Below are positions 16,946 through 23,912 of a stretch of 35,722 nt of DNA, one piece after another. The number at the start of each line of letters is the position of its first letter. The first letter of the stretch is position 1. Below the pieces are notes generated by a model. The model was given only the letters and a program-made list of their open reading frames with translations, was not told where the DNA came from and made no database searches. Both the position numbers and the translations under genes were made by a program. The DNA is from an uncultured Pseudomonadota bacterium (GTDB taxonomy: Bacteria > Pseudomonadota > Alphaproteobacteria > Rs-D84). Where the stretch lies: assembly GCA_902771695.1 (NCBI GenBank), contig CACXXP010000007.1:1-35722 (forward strand). The letters run 5' to 3'.

Positions 16946-18201
16946 TATTTCTTTCCGTCGCCGCCTTTGTCGTCTTTACCGCCCTTGCCATCGTCTTTGG
17001 GCTTATCGCCACCTTCTTTTTTCTCGCCCCCGTTCACGACTATTTGTCCTATTTTCTTGATATGACTTGTGGCGATTTCAACAACCTTTTCTGCATCATT
17101 CGCCATTTGTTCACTTAATTTATTTTCTTCTTCTACACCAAAAGTACTTAATATCATTTTTGTGACTTGGGGAATTTGTGCATATATATAATTTAGAACA
17201 TAAACCAAAATGATTGTTCCGCCAAGTGTTAATGTCGCAAGATTGCTTTCTGATAAATCTTCGGACATAACCGCACCCGATGTTATTGCGCCCATCAATT
17301 CGTTTACAGATGTTCCGGAATCGGTAAAGAACCGCGCAATGATTACCAATATAACCATGTATGTTATAACCGCCGACCCAAGTGTTATAATTGCATTGAT
17401 AAGTTTTTTAATTTGATTTGCCCCCAAACCTTTGCCCAATGTTGACATCCATGCCGGCATATCACCACCCCTGAAAGACATCATCATTAACGCAATTGGA
17501 AACATAAATGCAAACATTGCCATTGCGATAATAACATCAACAAAATAAAAACAGAATCGTAAAAATAATTTAAAGAACCCATAGAATAAATACAGCCCAA
17601 CAAAGAATATCAGTATATGTCTGAATATATCACCAATACTAAGAAAATTCTTCCACGAAAACGCTTGTTCCATAACAGCAATTCCCAATTTCATAAAAGA
17701 TTGAAACAGTGTCACCGTTGTTTTCATCAGTGAAATTACTGTATCACGCAGTTTTGGACGATACAGTCCCGTGTCTTCCATTGGCATCGGTTGATATGTG
17801 ACACGCGTGTTTACGGCCTCGGGTACGGTGTTTAACACGGCATTTGTATAAACCAGTGCGACATTGGCAACTGGTTCAAATGTGACACGCGTTATAAAAC
17901 GTGGAAATCCGACACCAATTCCCAACAGTGTTAATGCGAATAGAGAATTTATCATAACACGCACAACGCTTTTCATATAAAACGGATCGGACGTATCGGG
18001 CTTTTGGGGGTTAAGACGTTTCCATACGGCCCACAGTATGAAAAATACGAACAGCACAAAGAAAATCATAAAACACAAATTGGCAATTTTTTCGTATACT
18101 GCGGCACCCGCATTTGATACAACGCGGAATAAATTATCAAACACCGCACAGCCCCAACACTGAACCGCATTATCAACAAAACTGTTCAATATACCATTCA
18201 T
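16945..18201 (-). CDS. VirB6/TrbL-like polytopic membrane protein (array member B)
   Basis: 418 residues with no classical signal peptide. It begins MNGILNSFVDNAVQCWGCAV followed by FDNLF, with a CxxC at Cys15/Cys18. A strong helix (LCFMIFFVLFVFFILWAVW) is followed by a second hydrophobic block (SLFALTLLGIGVGFPRFI) ending FEPVANVALVY. It then has helices around ILIFFVGLYLFYGFFKLFL, VDVIIAMAMFAFMFPIALMM and TYMVILVIIARFF. It is the only member without the second Cys pair in the central loop. Its C-terminus is an unusual hydrophilic Gly/Asp/Lys tail (KDDGKGGKDDKGGDGKK). The start shares bases with the upstream stop (TAATG), and so does the stop with the next start. Confidence 0.65.
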   Translation of the reverse strand: MNGILNSFVDNAVQCWGCAVFDNLFRVVSNAGAAVYEKIANLCFMIFFVLFVFFILWAVWKRLNPQKPDTSDPFYMKSVVRVMINSLFALTLLGIGVGFPRFITRVTFEPVANVALVYTNAVLNTVPEAVNTRVTYQPMPMEDTGLYRPKLRDTVISLMKTTVTLFQSFMKLGIAVMEQAFSWKNFLSIGDIFRHILIFFVGLYLFYGFFKLFLRFCFYFVDVIIAMAMFAFMFPIALMMMSFRGGDMPAWMSTLGKGLGANQIKKLINAIITLGSAVITYMVILVIIARFFTDSGTSVNELMGAITSGAVMSEDLSESNLATLTLGGTIILVYVLNYIYAQIPQVTKMILSTFGVEEENKLSEQMANDAEKVVEIATSHIKKIGQIVVNGGEKKEGGDKPKDDGKGGKDDKGGDGKK

Positions 18202-19487
18202 TACTTTATCAACTTTATTATCTTTTTGGCTGATTCATAAATACTCTTTGCCTTGTCTACATTTGCCTTGAAATCGCCTTTGACCTGGTTATATAACCCC
18301 GACATACCTGGGGCATATTTTTCCAGCTGTTCGCGGGTACGGTCAAAAATGGCGTTCATCAAAAAGAACGTCAACAACGCAGACAGCCAAAGCAATGAAT
18401 GCCCACCAAAACTGATTGCATTTGTGTTTACACCGTTCAGATTCCCCGATGCAGAACCACCGGCACTGACCACAAATACTGATGAATCAAATTGAAACAG
18501 TGCATGAACGATTGCAACATTTACAATTAGTATAAATGCACACGAAATCATCGTGATAACCAACCCACGCAGTGCTTTGATAATTTCACTGAATGCCGGC
18601 ATTACGTCAAACCATTTATCACTTGGTTTTGCAACCCATACCAGAACATTAAATGGGTATAATATCAACGATGTTCCAAAATTAAATATTCCTTGGATAA
18701 TTAATAACGCCATAAATAAATTGCATCCAACAAAAGTGAATATCAGTAAAATTCCAGTTATAACATCCATTAGGTTTTGTCCACCATGTGGTATTGGAAC
18801 CAACAATCCCCGCAGACCACGCGCCACAAAATCAAAACCACGTTTAATAACTTTGTTATTCGCGACAGATAAATCAGCAACAGGTTTAATCATAAATTCG
18901 CAACTGCGAACATTTAACCAATCGCCAGATAACACGCCCGGCGGACAAGATACTTTGGCACGATCTATGCCCTGAATATTTTGAGAATTAAGTATGGATT
19001 CGGTATAAATTGCACCGAATTCCAAGAACGGATTTACCAACCATTCGGTCACGTATGTCGGTTTTACTTGCAATAAAAATGTTGCCGCAACAATTGCACG
19101 CATCGCATTTTTTAATGTCGTTTGTGCGATGTCCATTCCCTTGATTTTACCTTCCCACATTTCGCCGCCACCGGACAGCCCCAAAAATTCAATCCACCGT
19201 TTTGGAAAGAACATTTTGAATGCATACATGAAAACAGATACCGCCAAAAATCCCCAAATCAACAGGTATATAATACCATCACCATTTCCAACAAAATATT
19301 CATACCCACCACGTGCAACCATCATGAATGCATCCAACACGCGTGGCACGAAAGGGGACAGGTCTAAACTGTCCACAATTTCCCAACGTGCAAATGCGGC
19401 ATTTGGCATAATAAATGCCAAAGACAGCACAATTGGCAACACCAATCGTCGTGTCCAATTTATAAAATTATTTTTCACAAAAAACAT
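18201..19487 (-). CDS. VirB6/TrbL-like polytopic membrane protein (array member A, operon head)
   Basis: 428 residues; first gene of the four-gene minus-strand operon. A signal peptide (RRLVLPIVLSLAFIMPNAAFA) precedes a short periplasmic helix. Then come a membrane helix (GIIYLLIWGFLAVSVFMYAF) and a charged loop. The block TTLKNAMRAIVAATFLLQVK leads to VNPFLEFGAIY, matching the hydrophobic-to-P...G pattern of its sisters. The central loop has two cysteines (VSCPPGVL and RSCEFMI). Core helices follow (IFTFVGCNLFMALLIIQGIF, LVITMISCAFILIVNVAIVHAL, LLWLSALLTFFLMNAI). The tail is an amphipathic Lys-rich helix (YESAKKIIKLIK). No VirB4, VirB8-11 or VirD4 gene is visible nearby, so the rest of any secretion system must lie elsewhere. 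Confidence 0.65.
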   Translation of the reverse strand: MFFVKNNFINWTRRLVLPIVLSLAFIMPNAAFARWEIVDSLDLSPFVPRVLDAFMMVARGGYEYFVGNGDGIIYLLIWGFLAVSVFMYAFKMFFPKRWIEFLGLSGGGEMWEGKIKGMDIAQTTLKNAMRAIVAATFLLQVKPTYVTEWLVNPFLEFGAIYTESILNSQNIQGIDRAKVSCPPGVLSGDWLNVRSCEFMIKPVADLSVANNKVIKRGFDFVARGLRGLLVPIPHGGQNLMDVITGILLIFTFVGCNLFMALLIIQGIFNFGTSLILYPFNVLVWVAKPSDKWFDVMPAFSEIIKALRGLVITMISCAFILIVNVAIVHALFQFDSSVFVVSAGGSASGNLNGVNTNAISFGGHSLLWLSALLTFFLMNAIFDRTREQLEKYAPGMSGLYNQVKGDFKANVDKAKSIYESAKKIIKLIK

Positions 19488-19510
19488 GTGTCCTACATTT
19501 TATAATTTGA

Positions 19511-19544
19511 TTTATATCACATCTTGGTAAAATTGTGATATAAT
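19511..19544. promoter_or_regulatory. Mirror-image divergent promoter of the VirB6-like array
   Basis: A perfect 10-bp inverted repeat, TTATATCACA (19512-19521) and TGTGATATAA (19534-19543), is separated by 12 bp. The right arm contains the extended -10 TGATATAAT for the plus-strand gene at 19553. The left arm contains the equivalent TGATATAAA for the minus-strand gene at 19487. Both arms of the array would therefore be expressed and regulated together. Confidence 0.6.
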
Positions 19545-19552
19545 TAAAAGAA

Positions 19553-20848
19553 ATGAGCAAGTTAAAAAAATTTTTAATTGTATTTTTATCGTTCTTTCCA
19601 CTGTCGGCGGGTGCGGTTGTACCATGGTTGCTTGCGGCGGCGGGAATTGCGGTTGCAGGTTTTTCAATATACCGCACGGTTGCACCCGTAGACATGAATG
19701 ACGCATTACAGTTTTTTTCATCATGTTGGACATGTGGGATGTTTTCATCTGTGATGTCAACAATGTCCCGCGTATTGCCGTACATATATTCCAACCTGGG
19801 TGGTGTTATAATTCCGTTTGCGGTTACATTAACAGTTATTTATTTTACATGGAAGATTGCATCAGGTTTTATAAACACAAAATTGGAAGTTGGTTGGTCT
19901 ATGGCGTCCAGTTTTGGAACACATCTGATAAAACTTGCCATCATATCTGGATTATTGTTGGTTCCGTTACCGCGGTTATTGACCGATGTGGTTATTGAAC
20001 CGATATTCAATATCGGATTGTCTATAAATCATGTCGTGGGTGATACCGAAGAATTTACAAAATGCATGGTTGCAACAACCATTATGGATGGTAACAACGA
20101 CCGTATATCTATTGCCAATGATGGAAATCCAACCGGGGCGTTCCCAACAAAATTGCGCAGTGGTTTGGCATGTGAAGTTGCCAAGGTTCATCAAGTCACT
20201 GGTTTGGGTATGACTGTTGGGTGGACAATGATGAATATGGCATTTAACTATGAATACATGCACAAGATTTTATGGGCAATACCTGTGTTTCCAAATGTCC
20301 CAATTTTCTTTGCGGGCATGTTGGTTTTTGTATTGTTCTTTGTGGCGATGTTGCCGATATTGACATATTTTCTTGAAATCTTTGTAATGCTGTCGTTAGA
20401 TATAGTAATGCTGCCTCTGATGTTGCTGACGTGGGTGTTTTCAGGGTGGACAGATGTTTTTCCCAAGGGTGGGCGCACAATTCAGCAAATGATAAACGAT
20501 GTCATTAGTGGCACAGTTGGAATTGCCATGACGGTTGTGTTCGTGACATTTGGTATAATGTTTTTGGACGCAATATTTGGGAATATTGGTGGAATATCGC
20601 GAATCGCCGAATCTATTGCACAAAACGATTCGAAATTACTAATAGATGGTCTGCTGTTACGCAACGACAGCTTGATTACCATAATCATAATGGGTGCATT
20701 TTTCGCACTGTTTATGACATCTATACCATCATTGATTAAGACATTATTCAATGTCAGCATATCAGACAAGTTCTATAAAACGGCGAAAAATGACTTTGAT
20801 ATAACCCGCAAAACCCTTGGAAAATGGTGGGAAAAGATAAAAAAATAA
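19553..20848 (+). CDS. VirB6/TrbL-like polytopic membrane protein (array member E)
   Basis: 431 residues, divergent from the other four. A hydrophobic N-terminus (FLIVFLSFFPLSAGAVVPWLLAAAG, perhaps a cleaved signal) is followed by a CxxC (Cys58/Cys61, SCWTCGMFSSV). After helix VIIPFAVTLTVIYFTWKIA comes the shared block IKLAIISGLLLVPLPRLL with VIEPIFNIGL, then a loop with two cysteines (TKCMVAT, LACEVAK). The core helices (VFVLFFVAMLPILTYFLEIF, LSLDIVMLPLMLLTWVF, TVGIAMTVVFVTFGIMFL, TIIIMGAFFALFMTSI) and a Lys-rich amphipathic tail (KTLGKWWEKIKK) complete the pattern. It has no ribosome site, and the -10 ends 8 nt before the ATG, so it is probably translated leaderless. Inner-membrane T4SS-type channel subunit by analogy. 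Confidence 0.65.
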   Translation: MSKLKKFLIVFLSFFPLSAGAVVPWLLAAAGIAVAGFSIYRTVAPVDMNDALQFFSSCWTCGMFSSVMSTMSRVLPYIYSNLGGVIIPFAVTLTVIYFTWKIASGFINTKLEVGWSMASSFGTHLIKLAIISGLLLVPLPRLLTDVVIEPIFNIGLSINHVVGDTEEFTKCMVATTIMDGNNDRISIANDGNPTGAFPTKLRSGLACEVAKVHQVTGLGMTVGWTMMNMAFNYEYMHKILWAIPVFPNVPIFFAGMLVFVLFFVAMLPILTYFLEIFVMLSLDIVMLPLMLLTWVFSGWTDVFPKGGRTIQQMINDVISGTVGIAMTVVFVTFGIMFLDAIFGNIGGISRIAESIAQNDSKLLIDGLLLRNDSLITIIIMGAFFALFMTSIPSLIKTLFNVSISDKFYKTAKNDFDITRKTLGKWWEKIKK

Positions 20849-20880
20849 AAAATCAAGTTATTTATTTTTATCGCCCCCCC

Positions 20881-20909
20881 TTTTTTAATGCCACCGAATC
20901 TGATATAAT
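20881..20909 (+). promoter_or_regulatory. Extended -10 promoter, second copy of the 8194-type module
   Basis: TTTTTTAATGCC, 8 bp, then TGATATAAT with TATAAT at 20904-20909, as at 8194-8222. It is preceded by a C7 run (20874-20880), making a C7T6 homopolymer at the -35 position. The ATG follows 8 nt after the -10. Confidence 0.65.
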
Positions 20910-20917
20910 TCTTAGCA

Positions 20918-21436
20918 ATGAGTAGATTTCCGATTCTTTATTGGCCACGCAGTACCAAATCTGATAATGAATATCAGACGGCACGTAAAGTGATAAATAC
21001 GGCAATCGGCGAAATGCCGAATGTTATATCTGGCGATTTGAATGTCGCCGATATTTTTGCAAATCATGAAAATGCGGTCATTTATTACCCGGTATTTTAT
21101 GGTTCAACGGGTTGGTGGGGCGAATTATTGGGCGGTGATGCGGTCGTGACCGAAAAATTGATAATTTCCCCGGAATGTCAGTTAATGGTCATTGAAAACG
21201 CCAAACATTTCACAAAGCATAAGGGAAACACCACACATCAACTGTTCGCGGCGGAAATATACCCAACCAGTGGATTTTTCAAGAAAATGACGTCTGAAAT
21301 TGCAACGGTTGCCGACATGTTGGCCACAGATGCCGGAACAATATTGGCATTGTTCGCGGGGCGTGACAAGAATCGTTTGGTGAATATCCTGGAATCCACG
21401 GGAAATTCTTATTTGGGATGTATTGGACGCTATTGA
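20918..21436 (+). CDS. Conserved-looking hypothetical protein
   Basis: 172 residues with no signal peptide or membrane helix, so probably cytoplasmic. It begins MSRFPILYWPRSTKSDNEYQ. It alternates short hydrophobic strands (ENAVIYYPVFYGSTGWWGELL, KLIISPECQLMVIENAKHF) with helices (SEIATVADMLATDAGTILALF) and ends SYLGCIGRY. I do not recognise a family or catalytic motif. The gene has its own extended -10 promoter and no Shine-Dalgarno, and precedes rpmE, which has a separate promoter. Codon use resembles its neighbours, so it is probably a genuine gene. Confidence 0.7.
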   Translation: MSRFPILYWPRSTKSDNEYQTARKVINTAIGEMPNVISGDLNVADIFANHENAVIYYPVFYGSTGWWGELLGGDAVVTEKLIISPECQLMVIENAKHFTKHKGNTTHQLFAAEIYPTSGFFKKMTSEIATVADMLATDAGTILALFAGRDKNRLVNILESTGNSYLGCIGRY

Positions 21437-21458
21437 TGCGTCATTTTACATTATTACC

Positions 21459-21486
21459 TTGATTTTCCGAAAAAACACTGTATAAT
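21459..21486 (+). promoter_or_regulatory. Promoter of rpmE
   Basis: TTGATT (21459-21464), a 16-bp spacer and TATAAT (21481-21486). The leader is about 30 nt and contains an AAGGGG ribosome site. Confidence 0.7.
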
Positions 21487-21521
21487 TTCGTGGCAAAAAT
21501 TAAAACATAAGGGGTTTTGTG

Positions 21522-21734
21522 ATGAAAAAAGGTATTCATCCAGAGTATTTTGAAATCAACGTCACACGTACCGACGGGAAAACAGTTAAAATGTATTCTT
21601 CGGTTAACAAGGACTTGGTTTTATCCACAGATAACTTGAACCATTCTGCATGGACTGGTCAACGTACGAACGCCGGTGAAAAGGGGCGCAGAACCGCAGA
21701 TTTCAAGAAGAAATTTGCTGGGTTTGGTTTCTAA
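21522..21734 (+). CDS. rpmE: 50S ribosomal protein L31
   Basis: 70 residues. MKKGIHPEYFEINVTRTDGK is the L31 N-terminus, and NLNHSAWTGQ plus the basic RRTADFKKKFAGFG tail fit the family. There is no cysteine, so this is the zinc-independent form. The ATG at 21522 is preferred to the GTG one codon earlier because of its spacing from AAGGGG. L31 bridges the ribosomal subunits near 5S rRNA. It precedes the inositol-monophosphatase-like gene by 30 bp and is probably co-transcribed with it. Confidence 0.95.
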   Translation: MKKGIHPEYFEINVTRTDGKTVKMYSSVNKDLVLSTDNLNHSAWTGQRTNAGEKGRRTADFKKKFAGFGF

Positions 21735-21764
21735 AAGTTTCATATGTAAACTGGGGGGCGTACA

Positions 21765-22472
21765 ATGGAATTGTTGATCAAGGGTTCACCAGAATTAAAC
21801 AAAATGTTCATGGCATTGCAACGGACCGCAACAGGTCTGCGTCATGATTTTGGTGAAATTGAAAACTTGCAACAATCATTGCGTGGGGCGCGTGATTTTG
21901 TCCATCGTGCCGCCACCCGTATCGAAGAAGAAATATTATCCGATTTATCATTGGTTCGTCCGTCCGCGGGTTTATTAACACCAAATGTGGTGCGTGCTGG
22001 TGATGGTCGTGATGAATTTGTTTTGGCATTGTCTGGGGCGGCCAATTTTGTGCGTGGTAATCCACGTTTTGCAATATCGTTGGCATTGCGGACCATGGAC
22101 GAAACAAAAATCGCATTGGTTTATTCCCCAATAGATGAATATTTATACTATGCGGAATCTGGTGCGGGTGCATTTGCATATTCTGCGTTTCATTCGGCAC
22201 GTATTCGCACATCTAATATAACAGATACGGCCGATATGACGGTTGCGTATAATGGGATTGTTGGAAATCCAATGAATGCGGCGGATGTTCGGACAACGGG
22301 TTGTCCGGCAATGGATTTGGCATGGGTGGCCGCCGGTAAATTTGATGCGTTTATGTCCACATCATTAGATTTTGCCGAAGTTGCCGCCGGTGATTTAATA
22401 TTACGCGAAGCGGGCGGTAAAATAGAAATTGGCGCGGATATCATCGCCACAAATGGCAAAGTTAGTGATTAG
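21765..22472 (+). CDS. Inositol-monophosphatase/SuhB-family protein with degenerate active site
   Basis: 235 residues, slightly short for the family (about 260). The fold is recognisable from LRGARDFVHRAATRIEEEI, NFVRGNPRFAISLAL, GAGAFAYS, GCPAMDLAWVAAGKFDAF and VAAGDLILREAGG. The metal-binding core IDPLDGTTNF is replaced by VLALSGAANF: both aspartates are lost, to Leu87 and Ser90, and so are the two threonines. The upstream Glu-Glu pair is also missing. The distal Trp-Asp is Ala-Glu at 204-205. It is therefore unlikely to be an active phosphatase. It has a good GGGGG ribosome site and follows rpmE. A non-catalytic role like that of E. coli SuhB in ribosome biogenesis and rRNA antitermination would suit the neighbourhood, but is inference. 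Confidence 0.8.
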   Translation: MELLIKGSPELNKMFMALQRTATGLRHDFGEIENLQQSLRGARDFVHRAATRIEEEILSDLSLVRPSAGLLTPNVVRAGDGRDEFVLALSGAANFVRGNPRFAISLALRTMDETKIALVYSPIDEYLYYAESGAGAFAYSAFHSARIRTSNITDTADMTVAYNGIVGNPMNAADVRTTGCPAMDLAWVAAGKFDAFMSTSLDFAEVAAGDLILREAGGKIEIGADIIATNGKVSD

Positions 22473-22496
22473 CGACAGTGTATAAGAAATTGTTTG

Positions 22497-22523
22497 CCCC
22501 GGTTTAAATCGGGGTATTTTTTT
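22497..22523 (+). terminator. Intrinsic terminator after the SuhB-like gene
   Basis: Stem CCCCG / CGGGG (extendable by weaker pairs) followed by TATTTTTTT. Confidence 0.75.
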
Positions 22524-22530
22524 CTGTTAT

Positions 22531-22556
22531 AAAAAATACCGGCATTTGCCGGTATT
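22531..22556 (-). terminator. Intrinsic terminator for the minus-strand cysteine-rich gene
   Basis: Read on the minus strand, a 9-bp stem (AATACCGGC / GCCGGTATT) with a 4-nt loop is followed by a T run complementary to 22531-22536. It lies 20 bp beyond the stop at 22575. Confidence 0.8.
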
Positions 22557-22574
22557 ATGTATTACAGTACCCAT

Positions 22575-23819
22575 CTATTCTGTTGGGCATGTGCCACATT
22601 CATATTTACCAGAACTGTTTTTGTTATAACACTGATTTTCATCTGGGCACATCACGCATCCCCAGAATTTATCAGGATTTGTTTTACGCCAACATTCGCG
22701 GTTTTGTGAATCATAATTTGGACCACGTTCAATTTTCAATTTTGGGATTTCTATACACCCGCCACATTCGCCAGTGGAAGTATTAAAACATGTTCCTGTT
22801 GCACATTTTTCACACACACCGTTTTTATTAATACCAGATTTTATGGTTGTATCACAGGCGATACAATCATGATTGGAATCACTTACAAAACCTTGGGTTG
22901 GATCAGTGCACTTATATTTCCTGCAATTTCCTACCTTGAAAGGGGTATGTTTTTCAGGATCAAATTTTGTAAAACCTTCACATTGTTCTAATCCTTCTGT
23001 ACCTGTACAGGTGGTATATTGAATGCAATCATCGCCGGTGCTGTTGGCGGCATATCCGTCCTGGCACAACAATATAGTTTGACCGTCAGATTTTACCTCT
23101 TTAATCCAGCTTGCTAACCCACTAATGTTTCTGCGATGTCTTTCCCCTTTGATTCTAATCGGTGCAACCATGACACCATGATCCATCTTTTGAACAACAC
23201 CAAGTACAATGTGCCGTGTTTCCCGTGGTTCGCCAGATTCATTTTTTTCATCTATTTCATTATCAATATAAAGCACCTGCATTGTAGTAGTATGACGATT
23301 GTTCCATTTGGTGCCTTCTTGTGTGGTAGTGCTGTACCATAATGCCTTGGTGTCAGGTAGATTTCCTAGAATGTTCTCGGAATTATTGCTGGAATAACAA
23401 GATTGTTCATTGGTTTCACAGTTATTACCAGACCATCCAGGACGACATAGGTCAACACAGCCCCAATCTTTATTATTTGTTTTCCAATAATAATCTAACC
23501 ACACGGATTTATAACCGTTTTCATTTGCAGCCTGAATTTGAACAGGACAAATCATTGCACCGTTTTTATAAATCTTACGTGCAGCCCAAATTATCACCAT
23601 GCCTTCATCGTTAAAAGTACCATTGCGGTTATTTTCGCCAATCTGTTCAGCAAATTTTGTATAAAACCCATTTAGTTGGGTGTCATATGTAGCATCACTT
23701 TTTAGCCAATAAGTCGCATATTGAGCAGTTGGACTTTGCAGTTTGTCTGGGGTGCCTTTCTTGGCAACTGCTTCACCAGCAATCAATAATCCGCACATTG
23801 CAATTATAATTTTTTTCAT
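22575..23819 (-). CDS. Cysteine-rich secreted protein with EGF-like segments
   Basis: 414 residues from the ATG at 23819, preceded by GGAGAG; 17 upstream in-frame codons lack such a site. Signal peptide MKKIIIAMCGLLIAGEAVA is followed by a region with ARKIYKNGAMICPVQIQAA. An EGF-like cluster (CVDLCRPGWSGNNC, around residue 140) follows. A second domain has TRHIVLGVVQKM and RIKGERHRRNISGL. The last third has dense cysteines (TTCTGTEGLEQCEGF, CRKYKCTDPTQ, CIACDTTI, CEKCATGTC, CGGCIEI, CVMCPDENQC, CGTCPTE), similar in style to the tail of the 8234 protein. It is probably an exported, disulfide-stabilised envelope or surface protein. No specific function recognised. Confidence 0.75.
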   Translation of the reverse strand: MKKIIIAMCGLLIAGEAVAKKGTPDKLQSPTAQYATYWLKSDATYDTQLNGFYTKFAEQIGENNRNGTFNDEGMVIIWAARKIYKNGAMICPVQIQAANENGYKSVWLDYYWKTNNKDWGCVDLCRPGWSGNNCETNEQSCYSSNNSENILGNLPDTKALWYSTTTQEGTKWNNRHTTTMQVLYIDNEIDEKNESGEPRETRHIVLGVVQKMDHGVMVAPIRIKGERHRRNISGLASWIKEVKSDGQTILLCQDGYAANSTGDDCIQYTTCTGTEGLEQCEGFTKFDPEKHTPFKVGNCRKYKCTDPTQGFVSDSNHDCIACDTTIKSGINKNGVCEKCATGTCFNTSTGECGGCIEIPKLKIERGPNYDSQNRECWRKTNPDKFWGCVMCPDENQCYNKNSSGKYECGTCPTE

Positions 23820-23854
23820 TGAATCTCTCCGTAAAAATATTCCTTTCATAAAAT

Positions 23855-23905
23855 AGTTTAACAACTTCATATCGGGCTTGCAAATAAAAAGTTTTCATTT
23901 ATAAT
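23855..23905. promoter_or_regulatory. Divergent promoters sharing a palindromic -35 (TTGCAA)
   Basis: TTGCAA (23878-23883) reads the same on both strands. Towards mrcA it is followed by 16 bp and TATAAT (23900-23905), which ends 7 nt before the mrcA ATG. Towards the cysteine-rich gene it is followed by 17 bp and TAAACT (23860-23855), a weaker -10. Confidence 0.5.
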
Positions 23906-23912
23906 AAAATTC

